The notes beneath the pieces are model-generated. The model saw nothing but the letters and a program-made list of their open reading frames with translations. It was not told the origin of the DNA and did not search any database. From contig NZ_CP048834.1 of the NCBI RefSeq assembly GCF_012971745.1, positions 2,790,001 to 2,854,000 on the forward strand: 64,000 nt of DNA, given 5' to 3'. This document shows, piece by piece, positions 17,800-26,897 of the stretch. The stretch's first letter is position 1. Each line of letters begins with the position of its first letter. Source of the stretch: Starkeya sp. ORNL1. GTDB taxonomy: Bacteria > Pseudomonadota > Alphaproteobacteria > Rhizobiales > Xanthobacteraceae. The position numbers and the translations under genes are program-made.

Positions 17800-18477
17800 G
17801 TGAATGTGGAGTCCGGCGATGTGGGGGTGACCAGCGCCCGCCGCGTCGAGAATGAGATCCGCAAGGCGATCATCACCATGGAGATTCCGCCGGGCGCGCC
17901 GCTGTCCGAGCAGGACATCGCCGCGCGTCTCAACGTGTCGCGCCAGCCGGTGCGCGAAGCCTTCATCTCGCTCGCCCGTTCCGGTCTCGTCGAGATCCAG
18001 CCGCGCCGTGGCACCTTCGTCGTCAAGATATCGCTCGAGCGCATGCTGGAGGCGCGCTTCATCCGGGAATCGCTGGAGACCGCCGTGGTGCGCCGCGCCT
18101 GCGAGCGCTTCGACGCCCGGGTGCGCACCCGCATCGATTTCTATCTCGACGCCCAGACGGTGGCCGCCGAGGCCGGCGCGCATTACGAATTCCAGCGTGC
18201 CGACGAACTGTTCCATGCTGCGCTGGCCGAGGGCGCCGGCTGCCCGTCCGCCTGGACCGTGATCGACGACATCAAGGCCCATATGGACCGGGTCTGCCAT
18301 CTGACGCTGCCCTCGGCAACGGCGCTGCCGCGCCTCATCGGCCAGCACCGCGCCATCATCGAGGCGGTCGACGCCCGCGATGCCGATCGCGCCGAGGCGG
18401 CGCTCAAGGTGCATCTGTCCGAAATCCTGAAGGCGCTGCCGACCGTGCAGGCGTCGCACCGCGATCTTTTCATCTGA
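17800..18477 (+). CDS. GntR-family regulator with FCD domain (uronate regulator)
   Basis: This 225-residue protein has a winged helix at about 12-75 (LSEQDIAARLNVSRQPVREAFISLARSGLV) and an FCD domain with ligand/metal residues in DELFHAAL, HMDRVCHL, QHRAI and KVHLSEI. The GTG start has GGGAGA upstream. It is divergent from the hydratase-TRAP operon and directly precedes kduI-kduD, so it probably represses both until a uronate-derived ligand binds. Confidence 0.88.
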   Translation: MNVESGDVGVTSARRVENEIRKAIITMEIPPGAPLSEQDIAARLNVSRQPVREAFISLARSGLVEIQPRRGTFVVKISLERMLEARFIRESLETAVVRRACERFDARVRTRIDFYLDAQTVAAEAGAHYEFQRADELFHAALAEGAGCPSAWTVIDDIKAHMDRVCHLTLPSATALPRLIGQHRAIIEAVDARDADRAEAALKVHLSEILKALPTVQASHRDLFI

Positions 18478-18520
18478 GAACAACGGCCGGCTTACGGCCT
18501 TCTGAAGAAGGGGAACGCCA

Positions 18521-19360
18521 ATGGAGACACGTCACGCCATCCATTACGGGCAGGCGGAAGCCCTCGACGGCAACGAACTGCGCCGGCACTTCATGATCGA
18601 AGGCATTTTCGCTCCCGGCGAGATCCGCGCCACCTACACCCATTATGACCGCATGCTGGTGCTGGGCATCCAGCCGGACGGCCGGCCGCTCGCCCCGGAC
18701 ACCGCGCTGGCCAGACTGGTCGGCGCCGAGTTCCTACTGGAGCGCCGCGAGCTCGGGGCCATCAATGTCGGCGAGGGCACTGCGCGCGTGCGCGCCGACA
18801 ATGCGGAACTGATCGTCGCGCCGCGCCAAGCTGTCTATCTCGGCATGGGCGTTCGGGATCTCAGCTTCGAGAGCCTCGATCCTTCAAAGCCGGCGAAGCT
18901 CTATGCCAATTCAGCCCCGGCCCATATGCGCCATCCCAACCGGGTGGTGCGCGAGGCGGAAGCCTCGCCGCAACCGCTAGGCACGCTGGAGACCTCGAAC
19001 CAGCGCACCATCTTCAAATATCTGCATCCCGGCGTGCTGCCGACCTGTCAACTGGTGATGGGCCTGACGCGCCTCGCGCCCGGCAGCGTGTGGAACACCA
19101 TGCCGGCCCACACCCACGACCGGCGCATGGAGAGCTATTTCTATTTCGAGCTCGCCCCCGACGCCTTCGTGGTGCACCTGATGGGCCGGCCGGAAGCGAC
19201 CCGCCACCTGATCGTGCGCAACGAGCAGGTCGTACTCTCGCCGCCCTGGTCGATCCATTCCGGCGCCGGCACCGGGGCCTACGCCTTCATCTGGGCAATG
19301 GCGGGCGACAACCAGTCCTTCGCCGACATGGACTTCGTACCGATGGCGGAGCTGGCCTGA
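18521..19360 (+). CDS. kduI: 5-dehydro-4-deoxy-D-glucuronate isomerase (KduI)
   Basis: This 279-residue cupin-fold enzyme has the zinc ligands at His197, His199, Glu204 (HTHDRRME) and His246 (SIHSG), matching the E. coli KduI positions to within one residue. It isomerises 5-keto-4-deoxyuronate to 3-deoxy-D-glycero-2,5-hexodiulosonate, the step after oligogalacturonide or unsaturated uronate release. GGGGAA precedes the ATG. The stop overlaps the kduD start (TGATG), so the two are coupled. Confidence 0.95.
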   Translation: METRHAIHYGQAEALDGNELRRHFMIEGIFAPGEIRATYTHYDRMLVLGIQPDGRPLAPDTALARLVGAEFLLERRELGAINVGEGTARVRADNAELIVAPRQAVYLGMGVRDLSFESLDPSKPAKLYANSAPAHMRHPNRVVREAEASPQPLGTLETSNQRTIFKYLHPGVLPTCQLVMGLTRLAPGSVWNTMPAHTHDRRMESYFYFELAPDAFVVHLMGRPEATRHLIVRNEQVVLSPPWSIHSGAGTGAYAFIWAMAGDNQSFADMDFVPMAELA

Positions 19361-20124
19361 TGCGCGGCGCCGAGCTGTTCGACCTGACCGGCTCCCGCGC
19401 CCTCGTCACCGGCGCGCGCACCGGGTTGGGTCGTGCCATCGCCGAGGCGCTGGCCGGGGCCGGCGCCGACATTGTCGGGCTCGGCTCGCAGCCCATGCCG
19501 GAAACCGCGGCCAGCATCCGTGCGCTCGGCGTCGCCTTCCACGAGGTGGTGCGCGACCTCGCCGACACCTCCGGACTCGACGCGTTGGTCGGCAAGATCG
19601 AGGACGAGGTCGGCGCCGTCGACATCCTCGTCAATAATGCCGGCATCATCCGCCGCGCCGACCTGCTCGATTTCACCGAGGAGGATTGGGACGCGGTGAT
19701 GGACATCAATCTGAAGAGCCTGTTCTTCCTGTCGCAGGCATTCGCGCGGCGCTGGAGCCTGCGCATGAGCGAGGGACGGATCATCAACATCGCCTCGCTG
19801 CTCGCCTTCCAGGGTGGCATCCGCGTGCCGTCCTACACCGCCAGCAAGCATGGCATTGTCGGCCTCACCAAGCTGATGGCGAACGAGCTGGCGCCACGCG
19901 GCATCACCGTGAACGCCATCGCGCCCGGCTATATGGAAACCGACAACACCTTCGCGCTCAGGGCGGATCCCGGCCGTAACCGGCAGATACTGGACCGCAT
20001 CCCCATGGCGCGCTGGGGTCGGCCGGAGGACATTGCCACCGCGGTGCTCTTCCTCGCCTCCCCTGCTTCGTCCTATGTAACGGGGACCGTCGTCCCGGTG
20101 GATGGCGGCTGGCTCGCACGCTGA
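19360..20124 (+). CDS. kduD: 2-dehydro-3-deoxy-D-gluconate 5-dehydrogenase (KduD), SDR
   Basis: This 254-residue SDR has TGARTGLG (17-24), NNAG, IASLLAFQGG with the catalytic Ser, YTASK, and the C-terminal GTVVPVDGGW. It reduces the KduI product to 2-keto-3-deoxygluconate with NADH. ATG 19360 overlaps the kduI stop. No KDG kinase or aldolase is present here, so the product must feed enzymes encoded elsewhere. Confidence 0.92.
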   Translation: MRGAELFDLTGSRALVTGARTGLGRAIAEALAGAGADIVGLGSQPMPETAASIRALGVAFHEVVRDLADTSGLDALVGKIEDEVGAVDILVNNAGIIRRADLLDFTEEDWDAVMDINLKSLFFLSQAFARRWSLRMSEGRIINIASLLAFQGGIRVPSYTASKHGIVGLTKLMANELAPRGITVNAIAPGYMETDNTFALRADPGRNRQILDRIPMARWGRPEDIATAVLFLASPASSYVTGTVVPVDGGWLAR

Positions 20125-20133
20125 GGCGCACAC

Positions 20134-21015
20134 ATGAGCACTCCCGAGATCCGCGTCGCTCTAGAGGCCCGCTGTTCCACCGGCGAATCCCCGGTCTGGG
20201 ACGAAGTGAATAGCCGGCTGCTGTTTGCCGACATCCCCGCCGGCATCATCCACGCCTTTACGCCATCGACCGGCGAGCGCCGGCAGTGGCATTTCGACCG
20301 CCCGGTTGCCAGCCTCGGCCTCGCCCGCAGCGGGCGGCTGGTGGTGGCGGTCGGCGGCGACGTGGTGATGTTCGACCCGGCGACCGGTGCGCGCTCATTG
20401 CTCGCGACGGTGGAGACCAATTTCCCCGAGCTGCGGCTCAATGACGGCAAGGTCGGGCCGGACGGTGCCTTCTGGGTCGGCACCATGCACGATGTCGCCT
20501 CGGCCGACCGCAAGCCGATCGCGGCGCTTTATCGCGTCGATGCCCACGGCACCGTGGAGCGCAAGGTCGAGGGGCTGAAGGTCTCGAACGGCCTCGCCTG
20601 GTCGCCGGACGGCCGCTCGATGTTCCACACCGATTCCGCCGGCCCCTGGATCGACCGCTGGGATTTCGATCCCGCGACCGGCGCCATTTCCAACCGCACG
20701 CGCATCGCCACGCCGAGCAATGAGGAAGGCCGCCCGGATGGCGGCGCCTGCGATGTCGACGGCAATTACTGGAGCTCCGGCGTCTCCGCCGGCTTCCTCA
20801 ACCGCTTCTCGCGGGACGGCATCATGCTCGCCCATATCCCGCTGCCGACCCCGGGACCGACCATGCCGTGCTTTGCCGGCGAGGGGCTGCGCACGCTCTA
20901 TCTCACCACGCTGCGCCGCAGTGCCGACGCGCCGCCGCCCTCGGGAGATGTGCTGGTGCTCGACCCCGGCGTCGCCGGAGCCAAGGTCGGCCTGTTCGCA
21001 GACGACCTGCCGTGA
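20134..21015 (+). CDS. SMP-30/gluconolactonase-family lactonase
   Basis: This 293-residue six-bladed propeller protein has metal ligands expected at Glu18 (STGESPVWD), Asn in RLNDGKVGPDGAFWVGTMH, Asn in LKVSNGLAWSPDG and Asp in RPDGGACDVDGNYW. Members hydrolyse sugar lactones using a divalent metal. It lies 9 bases after kduD in the same direction, so a uronic or aldonic lactone is the likely substrate. Confidence 0.88.
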   Translation: MSTPEIRVALEARCSTGESPVWDEVNSRLLFADIPAGIIHAFTPSTGERRQWHFDRPVASLGLARSGRLVVAVGGDVVMFDPATGARSLLATVETNFPELRLNDGKVGPDGAFWVGTMHDVASADRKPIAALYRVDAHGTVERKVEGLKVSNGLAWSPDGRSMFHTDSAGPWIDRWDFDPATGAISNRTRIATPSNEEGRPDGGACDVDGNYWSSGVSAGFLNRFSRDGIMLAHIPLPTPGPTMPCFAGEGLRTLYLTTLRRSADAPPPSGDVLVLDPGVAGAKVGLFADDLP

Positions 21016-21049
21016 GCTGGCGCATGCCGCGCGCGCTGTTCCAGTAAGT

Positions 21050-21156
21050 CGTCATCCCGGCCGCAGCGAAGCGAAGAGCCGGGATCGCGTGCCGAGAGTG
21101 GTGCCCCTTCCTGCGCGCGATCCCGGATACGGCCTTGCGGCCGTTCCGGGATGACG
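21050..21156. repeat. CGTCATCCCGG inverted-repeat element
   Basis: CGTCATCCCGG at one end mirrors CCGGGATGACG at the other, with inner hairpins around GAGCCGGGATCG and GCGATCCCGGATAC. It fills the gap between the convergent lactonase and LLM genes. Confidence 0.75.
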
Positions 21157-21179
21157 ATGGGTGGTGGCAGGGAAGAAGG

Positions 21180-22289
21180 CTACTCCGCCGCCGCGGTCTC
21201 CTCTGCCCCCAGCTCGGCATTGACGAGCGGCATCACCTGCTCCGCCATCAGACGCATCGACCGCTTGGCGAGGGCGGGGTCGCGCCAGTCGTGGCCGGCA
21301 TAGAGCAGCGTGCCGAACGGGCCGACCTCGTCGACGAAGCCGAGCAGCTTGTCGGCCACTTCGTCCGGCGTGCCGTGAATGACGAGGCGATCGAGCACAT
21401 GCTCGAGCGTCAGCTCGCTGTCCGGCATGGACGGGTCTTCCTTGAACAGATTCGAGCGGCCGTTCTTGACCAGCTTGGTGAAGAGCGAGCGGAAATAATG
21501 CACATAGGGGCTGCCCTCGCCGCGAGCGTACTCGCGCGCCGTCGCGGCATCCTCGGCGACGAAGACGCTCTTGGCGACGCGCCAGTTCGACAAATCCACC
21601 GGCCTCCCGCCCGCCCGGCAGCCTTCCTCATAGGAGGCACGATGGGTGGCGACCCATTTCGGCATCAGGAAGTTGGCCGAGATCGGGTCCCAGCCGCGCG
21701 CAGCCGCCGCGCTCACGCCTTTGGAGAATGGCGCCACCGCGGTGATTACCACCGGCGGATGCGGTTTCTGCAGCGGGCGGCCAATGATGCCCTGGCCGAT
21801 TTCCGGCAACAGGGTGCGCTCGGTGGTGATCTTCCAGTATTTGCCGTCGATCTTGTAGGGCGCCTCGCCGGTCCAGATCGCCATCACCGCATCGATGGCT
21901 TCCAGGAACATGGCGTTACGGTCGGCATCGAGATTGCCGAACACTTCGGCGTCCGACAGCAGGCCGCCCGGCGAGATGCCGAAATTGAGCTTGCCGTCGA
22001 GCAGATGGTCGAGCATCGAAATCTGCGCCGCCACCGCCGCCGGGTGGATATTCGGCATGTTCACCGTGCCGGTGCCGAGCCGCATCTGCTTGATGCGCCC
22101 GGCAAGGCTGGCGAGGAACACCATGCAGCTGGTGATGTTCTCGGCCAGATCGGTGACGTGCTCGCCGACATAGCCTTCGCTGTAGCCGAGCTCGTCGGCC
22201 AGCAGGAACGCTTCCTGGTCTTCCCGCAGGGTCTCGCGCCAATCCCGCCCGAGGGGATGGATGGGCATGGTGAAGAAGCCGAGTTGCAT
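21180..22289 (-). CDS. LLM-class flavin-dependent oxidoreductase
   Basis: This 369-residue luciferase-like monooxygenase is a TIM-barrel. It begins MQLGFFTMPIHP and contains the family elements YVGEHVTD, IRLGTG-type KQMRLGTGTVNMPNIHP, GKLNFGISPGG and a C-terminal GTPDEVADKL. ATG 22289 with GGAGAG 6 bases upstream is preferred to GTG 22304. It uses reduced FMN from a separate reductase; a flavin reductase is encoded at 30059 in the same larger region. The substrate is unknown. Confidence 0.88.
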   Translation of the reverse strand: MQLGFFTMPIHPLGRDWRETLREDQEAFLLADELGYSEGYVGEHVTDLAENITSCMVFLASLAGRIKQMRLGTGTVNMPNIHPAAVAAQISMLDHLLDGKLNFGISPGGLLSDAEVFGNLDADRNAMFLEAIDAVMAIWTGEAPYKIDGKYWKITTERTLLPEIGQGIIGRPLQKPHPPVVITAVAPFSKGVSAAAARGWDPISANFLMPKWVATHRASYEEGCRAGGRPVDLSNWRVAKSVFVAEDAATAREYARGEGSPYVHYFRSLFTKLVKNGRSNLFKEDPSMPDSELTLEHVLDRLVIHGTPDEVADKLLGFVDEVGPFGTLLYAGHDWRDPALAKRSMRLMAEQVMPLVNAELGAEETAAAE

Positions 22290-22415
22290 GCCTGCTCTCC
22301 GCACGTGTCCGTTCAGGCCGGACGCTAGCGGCGCGTCTGCATTAACAGAAACGATAAGAACTGATGCGCCCGATCAGGAGTTCTAATGCGCTCGGGGGCG
22401 TGTCGCTCGGCTTGA

Positions 22416-22516
22416 GCATCCTTCGAGGCCCGGCGTCGCCGGGCACCTCAGGATGAGGTTCATCTCAAAAAATGACCTCATCCTGAGGTGCGAGCGCAGC
22501 GAGCCTCGAAGGATGC
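22416..22516. repeat. Paired CATCCTTCGAGG/CCTCAGGATGA repeat
   Basis: Two inverted copies face each other: GCATCCTTCGAGGCCCGG to CCTCAGGATGAGG, then CCTCATCCTGAGGTGCGAG to CCTCGAAGGATGC, separated by about 16 bases. Confidence 0.8.
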
Positions 22517-22711
22517 GCAAGCCGAGCGCCCTGCTCCTCTGCCACGAAGAACGACATCATCTTTGTTCGTTACAGATAATCCCCAACGGAATATCACCGA
22601 ACAATGCACGTTCTACCGATTATATTTCGTACAACCAAAACATATGCCGATTTGTATTACATCCATGCTTTTTAGACATGGGAGAGTATCTACGAATATA
22701 TGAGGCACAAC

Positions 22712-22740
22712 TTGACACATATGCGTCACCGTCCTTAGCT
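22712..22740 (+). promoter_or_regulatory. Probable sigma-70 promoter of the tctCBA operon
   Basis: A perfect -35 TTGACA (22712-22717) is followed after 17 bases by TTAGCT (22735-22740), 57 bases before the tctC ATG and inside the AT-rich tract. Confidence 0.5.
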
Positions 22741-22796
22741 TCCGCAGAAGACGTCGAAAACGACGCTGTCGCCGCATAGGCCAATGGAGGAACGCC

Positions 22797-23816
22797 ATGA
22801 CCATTCGTGAGACCCAGCATTTCCGCCTAAGGCGCACCGCGCTTGCCGCGATCGGCGCCACGCTCGCTTTTGCCGCCTTGCCCACCGGGCTTTCCGCGCA
22901 GACCGCGCCGACCGGCCCCATCGAGATCACCACCGGCACCAGCCCGGGCGGCACGCCCGACGTGCTGATGCGCCGCGCCGCCAAGATCCTCAATGAGCAG
23001 AAGATCATCACCAACCCGCTGGTGGTGCAGAACCGCACCGGCGGCTCCTGGATGGTCGCCGCCAATTTCGTGCTCGCCAAGAAGGGCGACAAGAACATCG
23101 TGCTGTGCATCGCCCAGCCGATCCTCACCACCCCGATCACCCAGGGTCTCGCCACCGTCTATGACAAGCTGACTCCGATCAGCATGTTCATCCAGGGCGA
23201 CCTGGTGCTGGTGGTGCAGCCCTCCTCGCCGGTCAACAGCCTGAAGGACCTCGTGGCACTCGCCGCCCAGCGCGAGCGTAGCGTGAAGGTTGCCGGCGCG
23301 CAGAGCGGCTCCACCGACCACATGGTGGCGGGCCTGGTCGAGAAGGCCGGCAAGGTGAAGCTGAACTATGTACCGTTCGACGGTGGCGGCGCCGCGCAGG
23401 CCGCCTTCCTCGGCGGCAATGTCGACATGATGACGCTGACGCCCTCCGAGGCGCTGCCGCTGGTCAAGAGCGGCAAGGCCAAGATGATCGCCATCCTCTC
23501 CGAGAAGCGCCGCACCGAGCCGGAGCTGAAGGACCTCGCCACCGCCAAGGAGCAGGGCTTCGCCGTGGTGTGGGGCCAGGCCTGGGGTCTCGCCGGCCCG
23601 CCGGATCTCGACGCCGGCACGGTGAAGTTCTGGGACGACGCCATCGCCAAGCTGGTCGCCAATCCGGAATGGCAGGCGAGCATCAAGGAGAACTTCCTGC
23701 GCAGCGAGATGATCCCGGCCTCGCAGGCCAAGGCGCACCTCGCCAAGCTGCATGAAGAGCACCTCGCACTGCTGAAGGACCTCGGCCTCGCCAAGGCTCC
23801 TCCGGCCGGCCAGTGA
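22797..23816 (+). CDS. TTT substrate-binding protein (TctC family)
   Basis: This 339-residue protein has a Tat/Sec-like leader with an RLRR stretch followed by a hydrophobic core, cut near LSAQ (residue 34). The Bug-fold elements are TGTSPGGTPDVLMRRAA, VVQNRTGGSWMVA, AGAQSGSTDHMVAG and YVPFDGGGAAQAAFLGGNVD. GGAGGAAC precedes the ATG. It is more divergent from the other two TctC proteins here, suggesting a different carboxylate. TctB and TctA follow directly. Confidence 0.9.
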   Translation: MTIRETQHFRLRRTALAAIGATLAFAALPTGLSAQTAPTGPIEITTGTSPGGTPDVLMRRAAKILNEQKIITNPLVVQNRTGGSWMVAANFVLAKKGDKNIVLCIAQPILTTPITQGLATVYDKLTPISMFIQGDLVLVVQPSSPVNSLKDLVALAAQRERSVKVAGAQSGSTDHMVAGLVEKAGKVKLNYVPFDGGGAAQAAFLGGNVDMMTLTPSEALPLVKSGKAKMIAILSEKRRTEPELKDLATAKEQGFAVVWGQAWGLAGPPDLDAGTVKFWDDAIAKLVANPEWQASIKENFLRSEMIPASQAKAHLAKLHEEHLALLKDLGLAKAPPAGQ

Positions 23817-23842
23817 GCATCGTCAACGAAAGGGAGGCCGGC

Positions 23843-24295
23843 ATGAGGACGGTCGACATCGTCACGGCACTCATCGTGCTCGCTTTGTCGGTCGCCGTCA
23901 TGATCGGCACCCACCAGCTCGAATACTGGTCGGAATTCGCACCCGGATCGGCGTTCGCGCCGTTCTGGGTGGGGATTGCCGGGATCGTGCTGTCGCTGCT
24001 GCTGCTGTTCACGGCGCTACGCCGCGAACAGCACGAGCCGCACAATTTTCCGGATCGCCACGGTTTCCTGCGCGTCGTCGAGGTCGCCGCCGCGCTGTGG
24101 ATCATGCTGCTGGCGGTGCCGGTGCTCGGGCTGATCCTCTCCGGCGTCGTCTTCTGCCTGTTCCTGCTGCTCGCCGTCGAGCGGCGGCCGCTCATTCCGA
24201 GCCTTGCCACCACGGCGATCACCGTCGGCATCGTCTATGGCGTCTTCATCGCCTGGCTCGGCATTTCTCTTCCGCAAGGGGTGCTGGGCATCTGA
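23843..24295 (+). CDS. TTT small membrane subunit (TctB)
   Basis: This 150-residue protein has four predicted membrane helices (about 4-22, 38-58, 80-110, 120-140). I chose ATG 23843 because GGGAGG lies 6 bases upstream; a GTG at 23813 overlapping the tctC stop would add 10 residues. It pairs with TctA in sodium- or proton-coupled carboxylate uptake. Confidence 0.85.
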   Translation: MRTVDIVTALIVLALSVAVMIGTHQLEYWSEFAPGSAFAPFWVGIAGIVLSLLLLFTALRREQHEPHNFPDRHGFLRVVEVAAALWIMLLAVPVLGLILSGVVFCLFLLLAVERRPLIPSLATTAITVGIVYGVFIAWLGISLPQGVLGI

Positions 24296-24321
24296 GCCCG
24301 CTCGCCAGAACCGGACGGACC

Positions 24322-25854
24322 ATGGACGCCCTCGCCTCACTTGCCCAAGGATTTGCGGTCGCGTCGACGCCGACGAACCTGTTGTTCGTGCTCATCGGCG
24401 TCACGCTCGGCCAATTGATCGGCGTGCTGCCCGGCATCGGGCCGGCCGCCGGCATGGCGCTGCTGCTGCCCGTCACCTTCGGCCTCGAGCCGGTGACCGC
24501 CCTCGTGATGCTCTCCGGCATCATGTATGGCGGCATGTATGGCGGCACCCTCACCTCGGTGCTGGTGAACGTGCCGGGCGAGGCCGCCAGCGTGATGACC
24601 GCGGTGGACGGCAACCAGCTCGCCAAGCAGGGCAGAGCCGGCGCGGCGCTGTCCATATCGGCGATCGGCTCGTTCCTCGCCGGCATCAGCGCCGTCACCG
24701 CGCTGGTATTCCTCACCCCGGCGCTCAGCGCCTTTGCGCTCAGCTTCTCGGCGCCGGAATACTTCCTGCTGGCGCTGCTCGGCATCACCGCCACCGCCAG
24801 CATGGGCACCGGCTCGCCGATCAAGGCGATGATCGGCGCCGCGCTCGGGCTGATGGTGGCGCTGGTCGGCACCGATCCGATCCAGGGCACGTCGCGCCTC
24901 ACCTTCGGCTCGCTGGAGCTGCTGGAAGGCATCGACTTCCTGCCCGTCGCCATCGGCATTTTCGGCATCGCCGAGATTCTGGTCTCGATGGAGCAGACCC
25001 AGCATGTCGAGCCGATCAAGACCCGGCTGCGCGACATGTGGCTCACCGCCAAGGACTGGGCCGAGTGCCGCATGGCGGTGCTGCGCGGCGGCACCATAGG
25101 CTTCCTCATCGGCCTGATGCCCGGCGCCGGCCCGACGGTGGCGGCGCTGCTGGCCTATGTGGTCGAGAAGAAATTCTCCAAGCACCCCGAACGCTTCGGC
25201 CGCGGTGCGCTCGACGGCGTCGCCGCCGCCGAATCCGCCAACAACTCGGCCGCCCATGGTGCGCTGGTGCCGATGCTGGCGCTCGGCATTCCCGGCTCGG
25301 CCTCGACCGCGGTGCTGCTTGCCGCTTTGGTGCTGCTCGGCATCCGACCCGGCCCAGGCCTGCTCACCGAGCAGTCGGACCTGGTCTGGGGGCTCATCGC
25401 CTCGATGTTCATCGGCAATGTGTTCCTGCTGGTCATGAACCTGCCGATGGCGCCGATCTTCGCTTCGGTGCTGCGCATCCCGTATTCCTACCTGGTGCCC
25501 GGCATATTGATGATCTCGCTGGTCGGGGCCTATGCCACCAGCCTCAGCCTGTTCAATGTCGGGCTGACGCTGTTCTTCGGCGTGGTCGGCTACTGGATGA
25601 TCCGCGCCGACATACCTCGCGCGCCGGTCGTGCTCGCCGTGGTGCTGGCACAGCTGATGGAAACCTCGCTGCGGCAGTCGCTGATGCTGTCCGAGGGCAG
25701 CATGGCGATCTTCGTGCAGCGTCCGCTCTCCGCCGTGCTGGCGCTGCTCGTCATCGCCTCGCTGGTGCTGCCGATCTTCAACGCCCTGATGAATCGCCGC
25801 GCCGCGCGCCGCGCCCGTCTGGACGATGGCCTCGTTTCCAATTCTTCCGACTAG
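24322..25854 (+). CDS. TTT large permease (TctA)
   Basis: This 510-residue protein has 10-12 membrane helices and the TctA signatures GQLIGVLPGIGPAAG (about 30-45), GIMYGGMYGGTLTSVLVNVPGEAAS (about 66-90) and its internal repeat GFLIGLMPGAGPTVAALLAY. ATG 24322 starts the conserved N-terminus; the open frame upstream lies inside TctB in another frame. It forms the channel-like translocation unit of the 22.8-25.9 kb importer. Confidence 0.93.
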   Translation: MDALASLAQGFAVASTPTNLLFVLIGVTLGQLIGVLPGIGPAAGMALLLPVTFGLEPVTALVMLSGIMYGGMYGGTLTSVLVNVPGEAASVMTAVDGNQLAKQGRAGAALSISAIGSFLAGISAVTALVFLTPALSAFALSFSAPEYFLLALLGITATASMGTGSPIKAMIGAALGLMVALVGTDPIQGTSRLTFGSLELLEGIDFLPVAIGIFGIAEILVSMEQTQHVEPIKTRLRDMWLTAKDWAECRMAVLRGGTIGFLIGLMPGAGPTVAALLAYVVEKKFSKHPERFGRGALDGVAAAESANNSAAHGALVPMLALGIPGSASTAVLLAALVLLGIRPGPGLLTEQSDLVWGLIASMFIGNVFLLVMNLPMAPIFASVLRIPYSYLVPGILMISLVGAYATSLSLFNVGLTLFFGVVGYWMIRADIPRAPVVLAVVLAQLMETSLRQSLMLSEGSMAIFVQRPLSAVLALLVIASLVLPIFNALMNRRAARRARLDDGLVSNSSD

Positions 25855-25862
25855 GAGCTCCG

Positions 25863-26897
25863 ATGACTGCCACCCCCGTGATCGATGTCCATGCGCATAT
25901 CCTGACCGAGGAGATGATGCGCCTGATGCGGAACGAGGCCCCGGAGATCGGCCCGCGCCTCAGCGAGGTCGATGCCGAAGGCGGCGTGCTCAAGGTCGCC
26001 GACATCGTGCAGCGTCCGTTCCCGCGCGGCGGCTGGGATCTCGACAAGCGCCTTGCCGATCTCGACTTTGCCGGCATCGATCTGCAGGTGCTGTCGAACT
26101 GCCCGCAGACCTTCCTCTATGAGCAGGATCCCGCGCTCACCGCCGCGTTGTCGGCGGTGCAGAACGAGGCCATTGCCGATCTGGTGCGCAAGCATCCCGA
26201 CCGCTTCCTCGGCATCGGCACGGTGGCATTGCAGGACCCGAAGCGCGCCGCCGACGAACTCGGCCGCGCGGTGTCGAAGCTCGGTCTCGGCGGCATCCAG
26301 ATCGGCTCGCATGTCGAAGGCAAGAACCTCGACGATCCGGCGCTGGAGCCGGTGTGGTCGACCGCGGCGGAACTCGATGCCTTCATCCTGGTGCATCCGC
26401 AGAAGACCGCGGCGGGCGACCGCACCAAGGATTTCTACCTCAAGAACCTGATCGGCAATCCACTGGAGACCACCATCGCGGCGGCCTCATTGGTGTTCTC
26501 CGGCGTGCTGGAGCGCTACCCGAACCTGAAGATCTGCTTCGTACATGGCGGCGGCTTCATGCCGTTCCAGACCGGCCGCATGATCCATGGCTGGAAGGAG
26601 CGGCCGGAGTGCCGCAAATTCATCAAGGAGAGCCCGGAGGTCTCGATCCGCCGGCTGTATTTCGACACGCTGACCCATTACGGCCCGGCGCTGCGCTATC
26701 TCACCGACACGTTCGGCTCCGACCACATATTGCTCGGCAGCGACTATCCGTTCGACATGGGCACGCTGGAATGTGCCCGTCAGGTGCGCGAGGCCGGCCT
26801 CGCCGAGACGGATCGCGACGCCATCCTCGGCGGCACCGCGGCCGGCTTCTTCGGCGTCAGCGGCACGGTGGACGCCAAGGCGAAGGCCATCGCATGA
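25863..26897 (+). CDS. Amidohydrolase family 2 (ACMSD-like) decarboxylase/hydrolase
   Basis: This 344-residue TIM-barrel metal enzyme has the ligands expected in HAH (DVHAH, about 8-12), LVHPQ, FVHGGGFMP and the aspartate in GSDYPFD near the C-terminus. The ACMSD group decarboxylates or hydrolyses aromatic and keto acids (5-carboxyvanillate, gamma-resorcylate, aminocarboxymuconate semialdehyde). It follows tctA by 8 bases and overlaps the cupin gene (ATGA), so the imported acid is probably its substrate or precursor. Confidence 0.85.
   Translation: MTATPVIDVHAHILTEEMMRLMRNEAPEIGPRLSEVDAEGGVLKVADIVQRPFPRGGWDLDKRLADLDFAGIDLQVLSNCPQTFLYEQDPALTAALSAVQNEAIADLVRKHPDRFLGIGTVALQDPKRAADELGRAVSKLGLGGIQIGSHVEGKNLDDPALEPVWSTAAELDAFILVHPQKTAAGDRTKDFYLKNLIGNPLETTIAAASLVFSGVLERYPNLKICFVHGGGFMPFQTGRMIHGWKERPECRKFIKESPEVSIRRLYFDTLTHYGPALRYLTDTFGSDHILLGSDYPFDMGTLECARQVREAGLAETDRDAILGGTAAGFFGVSGTVDAKAKAIA

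Larger units (their letters stand above)
22290..22796. other. Long divergent intergenic region with repeat and AT-rich tract
   Basis: Between the LLM gene and tctC lie the paired repeat (22416-22516) and then about 195 bases (22545-22740) visibly richer in A+T than the surroundings. Open frames here look non-coding: composition is low-complexity and one crosses the repeat. The AT-rich part probably holds the tctC promoter and regulator sites. Confidence 0.55.

Noticed and set aside
22453..22779. 108-codon open frame upstream of tctC
   Set aside because: Its first part reads through a dispersed repeat and the rest through the AT-rich promoter tract; no ribosome site or protein-like pattern.
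24204..25862. Very long frame continuous with the amidohydrolase (897 codons)
   Set aside because: The upstream part is an out-of-frame shadow of tctA, rich in Arg/Ala; the real start is ATG 25863 after tctA stops.
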